Assembly (NCBI RefSeq): GCF_000270245.1
Contig: NC_015635.1
Location: forward strand, 4,154,001 to 4,218,000
Direction: 5' to 3'
Origin: Microlunatus phosphovorus NM-1
GTDB taxonomy: Bacteria > Actinomycetota > Actinomycetes > Propionibacteriales > Propionibacteriaceae
Length of the DNA stretch: 64,000 bases
In this document: one piece after another, positions 9,186 to 18,741 of the stretch
Layout: each line of letters begins with the position of its first letter
Numbering within the stretch: the stretch's first letter is position 1
Made by a program: the position numbers and the translations under genes
Notes under the pieces: model-generated
Seen by the model: the letters and a program-made list of their open reading frames with translations, nothing else
Database searches by the model: none
What the model was told of the DNA's origin: nothing

Positions 9186-9211
9186 ATCGGACGCCCATCT
9201 ACCCTGGGAGC

Positions 9212-9874
9212 ATGCCCCACCGACGCAGCGCAGTGGCCCTGGGCTGCTTCGCGGCGGTCGCGATTGTCGATCTCGTTGCCGAGTTCGCGGGTTGGTTGCC
9301 CGTGTCGTGGGGCTGCCGCATGCTGCTGATGCCGTTGCTGATCTGGGTGTGCTGGTCCGGGGCAGTTCGGCGTACCCGGCTGTTGATCCTGGTCATGGTC
9401 GCGCTCGGCTTCTCCTGGCTCGGCGACTTTGCCGGGTTCACGATCTTGCTCAAGATCGGCTTCTTCCTCGTTGCCCAGGTCGTCTACATCGCGGCCTTCC
9501 GGCCCTACTGGCGACGCAGCCTGCTGACTCGACCGCCTCTGCTGGTGGCGTACGTCATTGTGCTGACCGCAGTGATCGCGATCGCGGCTGTCGCAGCTGG
9601 ACCTCTGGCACCGGCGGTCGCGATCTACGGCGCAAGCCTGGCATTGATGGCGGTGCTGGCCACCGGCGTGGCGCGGCTGGCAGGAATCGGCGGCTTCTTG
9701 TTCCTGCTGTCGGACATCGTGCTCGCGGTGAACTACTTCATCGCTCCGGGAGCCATTCCGCACGGGGCGTTCGTGAACATGTCGATCTATCTGCCTGCTC
9801 AGCTGCTGCTCGCATTCGGTACCGTGCAAGCGATCTCAGTGGAGGCATCGGAGGAGGCTGAACCGGTAGCGTGA
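9212..9874 (+). CDS. YhhN/TMEM86-family membrane protein (lysoplasmalogenase-like)
   Basis: Integral membrane protein of 220 residues made almost entirely of hydrophobic helices, about seven or eight of them, in the arrangement of the YhhN family. Animal TMEM86B in this family hydrolyses the vinyl-ether bond of lysoplasmalogens; the substrate of bacterial members is not settled. The conserved acidic residues appear in GDFAGFTILLK and LLSDIVLAVNYF. The ATG at 9212 follows CTGGGAG. The gene comes 26 bases after gatD and its stop overlaps the start of the aldo/keto reductase gene by GTGA, so it is probably part of a run of cotranscribed genes. Confidence 0.8.
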   Translation: MPHRRSAVALGCFAAVAIVDLVAEFAGWLPVSWGCRMLLMPLLIWVCWSGAVRRTRLLILVMVALGFSWLGDFAGFTILLKIGFFLVAQVVYIAAFRPYWRRSLLTRPPLLVAYVIVLTAVIAIAAVAAGPLAPAVAIYGASLALMAVLATGVARLAGIGGFLFLLSDIVLAVNYFIAPGAIPHGAFVNMSIYLPAQLLLAFGTVQAISVEASEEAEPVA

Positions 9875-10770
9875 CCGGTATGCAGACCCGCGCTCTCGGC
9901 CCCTTCACCGTCTCCGCGATCGGTCTCGGTGGCATGCCGATGTCGATGAACAACGATCGCGTCTTCCCCACCGAGGATGAGGCGATCACCACCATCCATG
10001 CGGCTCTGGATGCCGGCATCACTTTCATCGACACCGCCGACATCTACGCTCCGTCGTGGGACACCATGGGCCACAACGAGCAGCTCGTCGGCAAGGCGTT
10101 GAAGACGTACGGCGGCGACACCGACCAGATCGTGGTGGGCACCAAGGGCGGCATCACTCGGGCCGAGGGTGAGACCTGGGGTCGTGACGGCTCGCTGACC
10201 TATCTCCGGAAGGCGGTGGAGAAGTCGCTGCGCAAGCTCGACGTCGAGGTGATCGATCTCTATCAGTGGCATCGTCCCGACCGATCGATGGCCTATGCCG
10301 ACGCGATCGGCAACTTCAAGACCCTGCAGGATGAGGGCAAGATCAAGGCCATCGGCATCTCCAATGCGAACGTCGAGGAGATCCAGATCGCGATCGATGT
10401 GCTGGGCGAGGGTGGTCTGGCGAGTGTGCAGAACGAGTTCTCCCCGAAGTTCCGGTCCAGCGCCGATGAGTTGGAGTTCTGCGGTCAGCAGGGGGTCGCG
10501 TTCCTGCCGTGGAGCCCGCTGGGCGGCACCGGTGGTGGCGGCGGTCGGGATGTCGGCGATCGGTTCGCGGCGCTCCGGGAGATCGGCGAAGCACACGGGG
10601 TGAGCCCGCAGCAGGTCGTACTCGCCTGGGAGCTGTCGTTGGGCGACCACGTCCTCCCGATCCCGGGGGCGCGTCGGCCTGCCTCCATCACAGACTCAGC
10701 CCGAGCCGCGGATCTGCAGCTGAGCGCCGAGGAGCTGGCCCGTTGTTCAGCGACGCCCGGGGTGCACTGA
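9871..10770 (+). CDS. Aldo/keto reductase
   Basis: NAD(P)H-dependent oxidoreductase of the aldo/keto reductase superfamily, 299 residues. The (beta/alpha)8 barrel motifs are present: TFIDTADIY with the catalytic Asp, then a Tyr in the following helix, the Lys in VVGTKGG, the active-site His in LYQWHRPD, and the cofactor segments WSPLGG and IPGARRP. A GTG at 9871 overlaps the previous stop; an ATG three codons later (9880) is the alternative start. The FAD oxidoreductase begins two bases after the stop codon. The substrate is unknown. Confidence 0.9.
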   Translation: MTGMQTRALGPFTVSAIGLGGMPMSMNNDRVFPTEDEAITTIHAALDAGITFIDTADIYAPSWDTMGHNEQLVGKALKTYGGDTDQIVVGTKGGITRAEGETWGRDGSLTYLRKAVEKSLRKLDVEVIDLYQWHRPDRSMAYADAIGNFKTLQDEGKIKAIGISNANVEEIQIAIDVLGEGGLASVQNEFSPKFRSSADELEFCGQQGVAFLPWSPLGGTGGGGGRDVGDRFAALREIGEAHGVSPQQVVLAWELSLGDHVLPIPGARRPASITDSARAADLQLSAEELARCSATPGVH

Positions 10771-10771
10771 G

Positions 10772-12361
10772 ATGGCGGCGGGCGTCTTAGGCTCCGGGCA
10801 GCCGGACCATGATGTGGTGATCGTCGGCGGCGGCCACAACGGGCTGGTCGCTGCCGCGTACCTCGCCCGGGAGGGTTTGGATGTGACGGTCTTGGAAGCG
10901 CAGCCACGCTTCGGCGGTGCGGTCGCCAGCGCGCAGATCTTCGACGGGGTGGCGATCAAGCTATCGAGGTTCTCGTATCTGGTGTCGCTGCTGCCGCAGC
11001 AGATCATCGATGACCTCGATCTTGATCTCGACCTGCGTTCCCGCAGGGTCGCGTCCTATACGCCGGCCGACGACGGTGGGCTGTTGGTCGAGCGTCAGCA
11101 CGGCGAGGCGACCCGGGCGTCATTCGCGGCCGGACCCGGGTCTGCCTCGTACGAGGCCTTCTCCGAGTTGGAGGCTGATCTGCACCGGTTCGCGAGTGTG
11201 GTCGCACCGACCCTGACTGGGCCGCTGCCCTCCGCCGGTGAGCTCCGGGTGCGGGTGGGCGAGGAACTGTGGGACGCCCTGGTGGAGCGACCGATCGGTG
11301 AGCTGATCGAGGAACGGATCGCCGACGACACCGTACGCGGGATCGTGCTGACCGATGCGTTGATCGGCACCTTCGCCAGTGCCCACTCCCCTGCCCTGCA
11401 ACAGAACCGCTGCTTCCTCTACCACGTGGTCGGCAACGGCACCGGCGAGTGGAAGGTACCGGTCGGCGGCATGGGCACGGTGGCTGCCGCGCTGGAAACC
11501 GCGGCACGCGCTGCTGGGGCGAAGCTGCGGGCCTCTGCGCCGGTCACCGGCTTGGCCCCCGGCGACGAGGGGACTGAGGTTCGGCTCGCCGACGGCGGGG
11601 TGCTCACGGCGCGGACCGTACTCGCCAACTGTGCGCCGTGGACCCTGGCCGGACTGCTCGGGGAGCCTGACAGCAAGTCTTCGGAAGCCAAGCCGGCGGG
11701 CGCCCAGGTCAAGATCAACATCGTGCTTCGCCGGCTACCTGAGTTCCGTTCCGGCATCGACCCGGAGACCGGGTTCGCGGGCACACTGCATCTCAACCAG
11801 GGGTACGCGCAGTTGGAGCACGCGTATCTTGAGGCCGCTGCGGGCCGGGTGCCCGATCCGCTGCCTTGCGAGAGCTACTGCCACTCGCTGACCGACCCGT
11901 CCATCGTGTCGCCGGAACTGCAGGAGGCTGGCTTCCATACCTTGACCATCTTCGGTCTGCACACACCGGCGGCACTGTTCTCCTCCGATCACGATGCGGT
12001 GCGCGCTCGGGCACTCGAAGCGGCCTTGGCCTCCGTGCAGTCGGCCTTGGCGGAACCGCTGGAGGACTGCATCGCCCGCGACGCGAACGGCGAGCTGTGC
12101 ATCGAGGTGATGAGCCCGCAAGACGTCGAACGCGAGACCCTGCTGCCCGGTGGGCAGATCTTCCAGGGCGACCTCAGCTGGCCTTGGTTGGCTGAGGGTG
12201 AGTCCGCAGAGACACCGGCCGAGCGCTGGGGCGTGGCCACCTATCATCCCTCGATCCTGCTCTGCGGGTCAGGTGCCCGCCGGGGTGGCGCGGTCAGCGG
12301 TCTGGGCGGTCACAACGCCGCGATGGCTCTGCTCGAGGATCGTGGGCTGCGCCCGTCCTGA
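10772..12361 (+). CDS. FAD-dependent amine oxidase/phytoene desaturase-like protein (PYROXD2 type)
   Basis: Flavoprotein of 529 residues in the NAD(P)/FAD-dependent oxidoreductase family that includes phytoene desaturases and PYROXD2. The dinucleotide-binding motif VVIVGGGHNGLVAAAYLA is at residues 16-33, followed by the second glycine motif in LEAQPRFGGAVAS. A central GGMGTVAAALE motif and the C-terminal FAD contact region (LLCGSGARRGGAVSGLGGHN) are present, so the protein looks complete. No carotenoid genes are near, which makes a true phytoene desaturase role unlikely. It is translationally close to the aldo/keto reductase, suggesting a shared redox pathway of unknown substrate. Confidence 0.85.
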   Translation: MAAGVLGSGQPDHDVVIVGGGHNGLVAAAYLAREGLDVTVLEAQPRFGGAVASAQIFDGVAIKLSRFSYLVSLLPQQIIDDLDLDLDLRSRRVASYTPADDGGLLVERQHGEATRASFAAGPGSASYEAFSELEADLHRFASVVAPTLTGPLPSAGELRVRVGEELWDALVERPIGELIEERIADDTVRGIVLTDALIGTFASAHSPALQQNRCFLYHVVGNGTGEWKVPVGGMGTVAAALETAARAAGAKLRASAPVTGLAPGDEGTEVRLADGGVLTARTVLANCAPWTLAGLLGEPDSKSSEAKPAGAQVKINIVLRRLPEFRSGIDPETGFAGTLHLNQGYAQLEHAYLEAAAGRVPDPLPCESYCHSLTDPSIVSPELQEAGFHTLTIFGLHTPAALFSSDHDAVRARALEAALASVQSALAEPLEDCIARDANGELCIEVMSPQDVERETLLPGGQIFQGDLSWPWLAEGESAETPAERWGVATYHPSILLCGSGARRGGAVSGLGGHNAAMALLEDRGLRPS

Positions 12362-12421
12362 CCTGGGACGGGCCGTCTGGCCCCCGCTGTCGTACGAGAT
12401 CTGCTGGGGACGCAATCGAGT

Positions 12422-12467
12422 GGTGCGCAGATGCAGCTTCGTTCGTCTGAAACTACATCTGCGCACC
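12422..12467. terminator. Strong hairpin between the oxidoreductase gene and tRNA-Lys
   Basis: Arms of 19 bases at 12422-12440 and 12449-12467 pair at 17 of 19 positions around an 8-base loop. It lies 61 bases after the stop of the oxidoreductase gene and about 100 bases before tRNA-Lys, and three T residues follow the right arm. A terminator for the upstream operon is the simplest reading. Confidence 0.6.
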
Positions 12468-12570
12468 TTTCGATCAACCGGCTTCGCCTGGCCCTGCGCC
12501 ACGCCGGCTCCAGCCCACCCGTGGAACGGATTCGCGAGTACGTGATCGTTTTGCTAGTGTTTCTCCTCGC

Positions 12571-12646
<76 letters not shown>

Positions 12647-13185
12647 TCATCGCACCTAGTCAGTGCGGCATGGCGGCTCCTTCTGCGCGCGCCCCAAATC
12701 ATCGGTCACTTTGCCGCCCATCGGCACGGGATGTGATGCAGCACGGCGACCGCGGATCTGGTGGACGGCAGGAGGCCCTGCTAGCTCGGGATCGTAGGGC
12801 GGGTGGACTGTTCTCTTGTGGTCGGGTTATGACCCCTCGACGTGGCGCCAACTTCGGCACGTTTGGTAGCGGAGCGGAGTCTGGCATTCAATGCGCGGGC
12901 GGGCAGACGGCCTCAGCGGGGTGGAGCCGCATGGATTGTCAAACTACTCGCGGGATTCGGTGTCGCGGTTCCAACCTGCCGCCCGCGTCGTAGCAGGCGT
13001 ACTCGACGAGCTGCCAGGGAATAGTCTGACGTCTCAACACCCGTGCGGCGACTCGCTACCCTTGCGGCCCCTTCGCCTATCTTCACTTCGCCGATTAGGG
13101 CGAAGTCTGGTCTGCCGCGAATCCGTCCTTCATTGCCGAAACTGAGGCTATGCACACATAGTCCCGATACCGTACGATTCCCGCC
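12647..13185. other. Stretch without a recognisable gene after tRNA-Lys
   Basis: No frame here looks coding: the longest plus-strand frame begins inside the tRNA and has poor codon positions. Two small palindromes are visible: an 8-base perfect stem at 13086-13093 with 13100-13107, and CTATG/CATAG at 13148-13161 just before the lipoprotein gene. No copy of the tRNA 3' end that could serve as an attachment site was seen. Confidence 0.5.
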
Positions 13186-13737
13186 ATGCGACGCATCCTC
13201 CGGTTGGCAGTTCTTGTTGTAGCAATCTTCAGTTGCGCAGCTTGTCTCGCCACGACAGGCGGAAGCGCGGATGAGAATCCTCCAGCAGGGGTCAACAAGC
13301 CGGCCTCAGATTCTTCGGATGAGCCTAGCGAGCCCGAGGAGTCAGCCGGGAGCCAGGAGTTGTCGTTTGGCAAGTCCTACACGTGGGACGACGGCCTAAC
13401 CATTACCATCGGCAAGCCGTCGAAGTTCAAGCCAAGCGACTACGCAGAGGTTGACGGGGCAAAGGCCTATCGGCGGTTCACCATCACCGTTGTCAACAAG
13501 ACCTCCGGACCAATTGACCTGGCGGTCACCTACATCACAATGCAATCGAACAACAAGGAAGCCGAGCAAGTATTCGATTCCGAGAAAGGTCTTGAAGGCT
13601 CGCCTTCCACCAAGTTGCTCAAGGGTCGTGAATCTGAGTGGGACATCGGATTCGGAGTAGCGAACCCTGACGACATGGTGATGGAGATCGCGATCAACGA
13701 CAACTTCGAGCGCCCCAGCATCATCTACACGACCTGA
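13186..13737 (+). CDS. Small lipoprotein with DUF4352-like domain
   Basis: Predicted exported lipoprotein of 183 residues. The N-terminus is a typical signal (basic MRRILR, hydrophobic core) ending in the lipobox-like FSCAAC. A Ser/Glu/Pro-rich linker (about 27-58) leads to a beta-rich domain that resembles DUF4352, with an YRRFTITVVNKTSGPIDL strand pair and DIGFGVANPDDM. Such proteins are surface lipoproteins of unknown role. The gene is clearly less GC-rich than its neighbours and uses more A/T in third positions, suggesting it arrived by transfer next to the tRNA-Lys gene. It stands alone. The ATG at 13186 is the only reasonable start. Confidence 0.75.
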   Translation: MRRILRLAVLVVAIFSCAACLATTGGSADENPPAGVNKPASDSSDEPSEPEESAGSQELSFGKSYTWDDGLTITIGKPSKFKPSDYAEVDGAKAYRRFTITVVNKTSGPIDLAVTYITMQSNNKEAEQVFDSEKGLEGSPSTKLLKGRESEWDIGFGVANPDDMVMEIAINDNFERPSIIYTT

Positions 13738-14058
13738 CTCACCGACTGCGGTTGGCCGGACACTCTTAAGCGAATGCTCGACCTGGTCTCGACACCGGAA
13801 GCGGGCAACACCGGCACTGGGACCAAGTCGGGGCGCCGTTCGGAGCAGCAGCCGATCATCGTCCCCTTACTACTTGCCACAGCTGCATCACCCGTCGGAC
13901 CAGCCGGATCAGCTATGGTTGACCCAGCAGCCTGTCAGGTCTCGCCCCAAGCTGCCGGTGACGTCGAGCGACTTGCTCCTCTCTTCCCGAGTTCTGCGTA
14001 CGGACCGTGTCGGTCCCGCTTCAGCAGTGGCCATCCCTGGTGAGACATCACGAGAGTT
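13738..14058. other. Intergenic region before the DEAD-box helicase; nothing recognised
   Basis: About 320 bases with only short frames that show no codon-position bias. It probably contains the promoter and a long leader for the helicase gene, as is common for RNA helicases, but no specific element was identified. Confidence 0.4.
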
Positions 14059-15561
14059 GTGAACTTGCCTACCAGCACGTCCCGCCTGTCCAGCACGTCC
14101 CCAGCCGCCAAGGACGCGGCGTCCGCCAGCCCTTCTTTCGCCGACCTCGGCGTACCCGCCCAACTGGTGCACATCCTCACTGAGCGTGGCATCCATACCC
14201 CTACTCCGATCCAAGCCGCGACGCTGCGTGATGCGATCGGCGGCCGTGATGTCCTCGGCCGCGGCCGTACCGGCTCCGGCAAGACGTACGCATTCCTGCT
14301 GCCGCTGGTCACCCGACTGAGCGCACGGCCGGTCAGGGCCCGATCCCGCAGCCCACGCGCTGTGATCCTCGCCCCGACCCGCGAACTCGTCACCCAGATC
14401 GATACCGCCCTGCAACCGCTGGCCGTCGCCACCGGTCTGCGGAGCCGCACGGTCTTCGGCGGCGTCAGTCAGGTGCCACAGACCAAGGCGCTGCAGGGTG
14501 GCGTCGACATCGTCGTCGCCTGCCCCGGGCGGCTGGAGGATCTCGTCCAGCAGGGCGCCTGCCGGCTCGACGCGGTCGAGATCACCGTGCTCGACGAGGC
14601 CGATCACATGGCCGACCTGGGCTTCCTCCCTGGTGTCACCCGCCTCCTCGCCCAGACACCCCAGAGCGGGCAGCGACTGTTCTTCTCTGCCACCTTGGAC
14701 AAGGGCATCGACGGCCTGGTCAAGCGCTTCCTGACCCGCCCGGCCCGGCACGAGGCCGACTCACCGCAGGCCCCGGTGACGACCATGGATCACCACGTGC
14801 TCCATGTCCGCGAGACACTTCGCGCCGACGTCCTGGCCGATCTCGCCGCTGCACCCGGTCGGACGGTGATCTTCACTCGCACCAAGTACCGCGCCAAGTC
14901 GCTCACCCGACAGCTCAATGCCCGCGGCGTTCCGGCCGTCGAGTTGCACGGCAACCTCAGTCAGAACGCCAGAACCCGCAGCATGGACGCCTTCCACGAG
15001 GGTCGGGTGTCCACCCTCGTCGCGACCGACATCGCCGCTCGCGGCATCCATGTCGACAACGTCGAGTTGGTGATCCACGCCGATCCGCCGGTCGAACACA
15101 AGGCGTACGTGCACCGCTCCGGACGGACGGCCCGCGCCGGCAGCCGCGGCACGGTGGTCACGATGATGACCGATGCCCAGGTCTGCGACGTCCGCGCCTT
15201 GACGAAGGCCGCCGGTGTCCGGCCGAGCACCACCGTGGTCGATAGCGTGTCTCACCCGATCCTGCAGCAGCTGGCGGCTGGCGAACGAAGCTTCGGCTCC
15301 CCCGAAGCGACCACGGCCACTGCAGCACCCCGCGGGCGGTCCACGACCCGGCCCAAGAACGCCTCGCAACCAGGTCGAAACCGCAAGCCGAACCGGAGCA
15401 CCGCCGCCAAGCCGGCTGGAGACACGACCCGTCGCACAGACGGCGCTCAATCACGGCGCCAGTCCTCGTCGGGCAGGTCGACCCGGCGCCCGGCTGCCGC
15501 TCCAGCCGCCAGCCGTACACAGAGCGCAGCCGATTTCAGCCGACGCGTCCGTACGCGCTAG
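14059..15561 (+). CDS. DEAD-box ATP-dependent RNA helicase
   Basis: Cytoplasmic RNA helicase of 500 residues. The Q motif (GIHTPTPIQ), motif I GRTGSGKT, Ia PTRELV, motif II DEAD in VLDEADHMADLGF, motif III SAT, motif V ATDIAARGI and motif VI HRSGRTARAG all occur in order. After residue 400 comes a basic, disordered tail rich in Arg, Ser, Thr and Pro, likely for RNA binding. These features match RhlE/CshA-like helicases used in ribosome assembly and mRNA turnover. The start is a GTG at 14059, with only a weak GAGAG ribosome site before it. The aldo/keto reductase gene follows at close distance. Confidence 0.93.
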   Translation: MNLPTSTSRLSSTSPAAKDAASASPSFADLGVPAQLVHILTERGIHTPTPIQAATLRDAIGGRDVLGRGRTGSGKTYAFLLPLVTRLSARPVRARSRSPRAVILAPTRELVTQIDTALQPLAVATGLRSRTVFGGVSQVPQTKALQGGVDIVVACPGRLEDLVQQGACRLDAVEITVLDEADHMADLGFLPGVTRLLAQTPQSGQRLFFSATLDKGIDGLVKRFLTRPARHEADSPQAPVTTMDHHVLHVRETLRADVLADLAAAPGRTVIFTRTKYRAKSLTRQLNARGVPAVELHGNLSQNARTRSMDAFHEGRVSTLVATDIAARGIHVDNVELVIHADPPVEHKAYVHRSGRTARAGSRGTVVTMMTDAQVCDVRALTKAAGVRPSTTVVDSVSHPILQQLAAGERSFGSPEATTATAAPRGRSTTRPKNASQPGRNRKPNRSTAAKPAGDTTRRTDGAQSRRQSSSGRSTRRPAAAPAASRTQSAADFSRRVRTR

Positions 15562-15578
15562 GCGAGTAGGTTGGCCCG

Positions 15579-16589
15579 ATGCGCTTCCGTTACCTCGGCA
15601 ACTCCGGCTTCAAGATCTCCGAGATCACCTACGGCAACTGGCTGACCCACGGCTCCCAGGTGGAGAACGACCAGGCGACCGCCTGCGTACGGGCCGCGCT
15701 GGACGCCGGGATCACCACCTTCGACACCGCCGACGTGTACGCCAATACCAAGGCCGAGACGGTCCTAGGTCAGGCACTTCAGGGGCAACGCAGGGAGTCA
15801 CTGGAGATCTTCACCAAGGTCTTCGGCCCGACCGGACCGAAGGGTCACAACGACGTCGGGCTGTCCCGCAAGCACATCATGGAGTCGGCGCACGCCTCGC
15901 TGCGCCGGCTACAGACCGACTACATCGACCTCTATCAAGCGCACCGGTTCGACTATGAGACTCCGCTGGAAGAGACGATGCAGGCGTTCGCCGACCTCGT
16001 CCGTCAGGGCAAGGTCCTCTATCTCGGCGTGAGCGAGTGGACCGCCGACCAGCTGCGCATCGGCGCCGCCCTGGCCAAGGAGCTCGGGGTCCAACTGATC
16101 TCCAACCAGCCGCAGTACTCCGCCTTGTGGCGGGTGATCGAGGGTGAAGTCGTGCCGACCAGCCGCGAGCTTGGCATCTCCCAGATCGTCTGGTCACCCA
16201 TTGCGCAAGGTGTGTTGACCGGCAAATACCTGCCGGGCCAGCAGCCACCCGCAGGTTCACGGGCTACCGACGACAAGGGTGGCGCGAACATGATCAGGCG
16301 CTGGATGCGCGATGACGTGCTCGAGCGGGTGCAGCAGTTGAAGCCGATCGCGGCCGATGCGGGGCTTTCGATGGCAGCGCTGGCGGTGGCCTGGGTGCTG
16401 CAGAACGACAACGTGGCCAGCGCGATCATCGGTGCGTCCCGGCCCGAGCAGGTCGCCGACAACGTCGCCGCTGCGGGCGTGACGCTGCCGGCGGACGTGA
16501 TGGCCCAGATCGACGAGGTGCTGGACCCAGTGGTCGAGCGCGATCCGGCCCGCACCTTGGAGTCCTCGCCGAAGCAGCGCGAGGCATGA
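15579..16589 (+). CDS. Aldo/keto reductase, Kv-beta/YghZ-like group
   Basis: NADPH-dependent aldo/keto reductase of 336 residues, closer to the voltage-gated channel beta-subunit and YghZ group than to the aldo/keto reductase at 9871. Motifs are YLGNSGFKISEITYGNW at the start, TFDTADVYA with the catalytic Asp, the Lys in IFTKVFG, the His in LYQAHRFD, SPIAQGVLTGKY and the NADP-binding IIGASRPEQV. It is complete and stands 17 bases after the helicase stop. The substrate is unknown; relatives reduce toxic aldehydes such as methylglyoxal. Confidence 0.92.
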   Translation: MRFRYLGNSGFKISEITYGNWLTHGSQVENDQATACVRAALDAGITTFDTADVYANTKAETVLGQALQGQRRESLEIFTKVFGPTGPKGHNDVGLSRKHIMESAHASLRRLQTDYIDLYQAHRFDYETPLEETMQAFADLVRQGKVLYLGVSEWTADQLRIGAALAKELGVQLISNQPQYSALWRVIEGEVVPTSRELGISQIVWSPIAQGVLTGKYLPGQQPPAGSRATDDKGGANMIRRWMRDDVLERVQQLKPIAADAGLSMAALAVAWVLQNDNVASAIIGASRPEQVADNVAAAGVTLPADVMAQIDEVLDPVVERDPARTLESSPKQREA

Positions 16590-16612
16590 TCAGCCCGCTA
16601 GCCTGACCGGCT

Positions 16613-17236
16613 GTGGACTCCTATCTCGTGCCGGCACGCGATGCGACGGCCGAGATCGAGGTCAAACGCTCGCGCTTCCTCTGTCGCGTCGCACGCGTCG
16701 AGAGCGAGCACGATGCCCGCACCGTGATCGCCGAGGAGCGACGCGCGTACGGGACCGCAGGCCACCACTGCTCCGCCTTCATCCTCGGACCCGACGGCGC
16801 CACCCTGCGCAGCAACGACGACGGTGAGCCGTCCGGTACGGCGGGCCCGCCGATCCTCGACGCACTCCAAGGTGCCCAGCTGAGCGATGTGGTCGCCGTC
16901 GTGACCCGCTGGTTCGGCGGCACCCTGCTCGGCACGGGCGGACTGGTGCAGGCGTACGGGGACGCGACCCGCGCAGCCCTGCGCGTTGCCGGAACCCGGC
17001 GTCGAGAGCTACGGCAGCGGCTGGAGACCACAGTCGACTTCGCCATTGCTGGTCGACTGGAGGACCAGCTCCGGCGGATCGCCGCCATCGAGGTCGACTA
17101 CGACACCGGCCTCCCCCGACTCCGGGCAGCCGTGGCAACCGCCGATCTCGAAGACGTCAACACCTTGATCCTGACCGCCAGCAACGGCAGCGCCCGGATC
17201 ACCGAGCTCTCCCCCAGCTGGGTCGACGCGGACTAA
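16613..17236 (+). CDS. YigZ/IMPACT family protein (UPF0029)
   Basis: Protein of 207 residues with the two-domain layout of YigZ: an N-terminal UPF0029 (IMPACT) domain with KRSRFLC, the HHCSAFILG segment and DDGEPSGTAGPPIL, then a C-terminal DUF1949 domain. The family is widespread, and eukaryotic IMPACT regulates the GCN2 kinase, but the bacterial role is not known. The start is a GTG (16613), since no ATG precedes the conserved N-terminus. The last 22 bases of the gene are repeated, with one base missing, directly after the stop codon. Confidence 0.88.
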   Translation: MDSYLVPARDATAEIEVKRSRFLCRVARVESEHDARTVIAEERRAYGTAGHHCSAFILGPDGATLRSNDDGEPSGTAGPPILDALQGAQLSDVVAVVTRWFGGTLLGTGGLVQAYGDATRAALRVAGTRRRELRQRLETTVDFAIAGRLEDQLRRIAAIEVDYDTGLPRLRAAVATADLEDVNTLILTASNGSARITELSPSWVDAD

Positions 17237-17261
17237 CCAACCCAGCTGGTCGACGCGGACT
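17213..17261. repeat. Tandem duplication of the yigZ 3' end
   Basis: The 22 bases at 17213-17234, which include the last codons of the YigZ gene, recur at 17241-17261 with one G missing. The 28-base offset and the single deletion suggest a recent slippage or duplication event. The downstream copy is non-coding. Confidence 0.7.
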
Positions 17262-17377
17262 GACACCCGCGTACCAGCTCTCGCGCCACACTCCCGAACC
17301 TTCCCTCTCGACCTTCCCGATCTCAGAGCTGTGTGTTTGGCCCTCCCGAACCTGGGTAGGCCCGAATTAGCAGATCC

Positions 17378-18729
17378 GTGGACGCCAGGAACACCGGGAG
17401 TGAGGATGGCGTGCTAGGACGCAGAGAACGAGGAAGAGTTCGGATCAAGGTGCTGGCCCTGGCAGCCAGCCTGCTGTCGGTCCTGGCCCTGACCAGTTGT
17501 CTGCAAAACCCCAATCCATCAGGTAGTGGCGGTGGCAGTGCCGGCGGTGGCTTCGTCGATGGCGGCGACGAGCAGAAGCAGTTCGAGGCCTCGCTCGCCG
17601 AGTTCGAGCAGAGCAGTGGCATCGACATCCAGTACGTGGCCGACACGGACTTCACCACCACCATCAAGCAGAAGGTCAACTCCGGTGACGCGCCGGACCT
17701 CGGGTTGTTCCCACAGCCCGGCGGCATCCTCGAGTTCGCGGCCGACGACAAGGTCCAGCCCATCGACACCTATCTCGACTACGACAGCCTGGACCGCAGC
17801 CTGGTCCCCGGTTTCCTCGACGCTGCCCGCTACAAGGGCCGCGTCTACGGCGCACCGATGCGGATGGCGGTCAAGAGCATCGTCTGGTATCCAAAGCCCG
17901 CCTACACCGACGGCGACTACGACACCTCCCCCAGCTCGATCCAAGAGCTCCAGTCCGACGTCGCTGACAGGATCAAGGCCAGCGGGATCTCCCCCTGGTG
18001 CATGGGCTGGGAGTCCGACCAGACGACCGGCTGGGTAGGCAGCGACTGGCTCGAGGAATACATGCTGCGTATGTACGGACCGGACGTCTACGACGACTGG
18101 GTGGCGCACCGGATCCCGTTCAACGACAAGCGCGTGGTGCAGGCGCTCGACGAGGTCGCCAAGATCACCAAGACTCCCGGGCAGGTGTTGGGCGACACCA
18201 AGGGCATCTTGAACACCCCCTTCGGCGATGCCATGAACCCCGCCTTCGACGACTCGCCGAAGTGCATGATCATGCGCCAGGGCAACTTCATCACCGGCTT
18301 CTTCCCCAAGACCGTGCAGCAGAACCTCGACGACCGGGTCGGCATCTACGCGTTCCCACCGTACGAGGGCGGCTACTCCGGCCAGCCGATCATGGGCGGC
18401 GGCGACCTGGTGGCGCTGTTCAACGGCAACGACCCCGACGCCCAGGCCGTCGCGCAGTTCCTCACCTCGGACAAGTTCGGCGGCCCGTGGGCGAAGGCCG
18501 GCGGCTGGCTTTCCCCGCACCGTACGTTCGATGTCGCCAACTACCCGGACAAGACCACCCGGGAGATCGCCAAGATCGTGGCCGACGCCGACGTGTTCCG
18601 GTTCGACGCTCGGATCTGATGCCGAAGGCGGTCGGCTCCGGAACGTTCTGGACCGAGATGGTCAAGTGGCAGAACGGGCAGTCGTCGCAGACGACGGCCG
18701 ATGCCATCGAAGCCTCCTGGCCCGAGTGA
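17378..18729 (+). CDS. Sugar ABC transporter substrate-binding lipoprotein, frameshifted near the 3' end
   Basis: Extracellular solute-binding protein (family 1) that would deliver a carbohydrate to the two permeases downstream. A signal peptide ends in the lipobox LALTSC, followed by a Gly/Ser-rich linker. I note two possible starts: GTG at 17378 and GTG at 17411, the latter with GTGAGGA just ahead. The frame stops at 18619 after FRFDARI, but the continuation SDLMPKAVGSGTFW, typical of the family's C-terminus, follows immediately in another frame and ends at 18729. Adding one base near 18609 restores a 450-residue protein. This is either a sequencing error or a true mutation that removes the last 37 residues. 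Confidence 0.85.
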
Positions 18730-18741
18730 CGGGAGCCAGTG

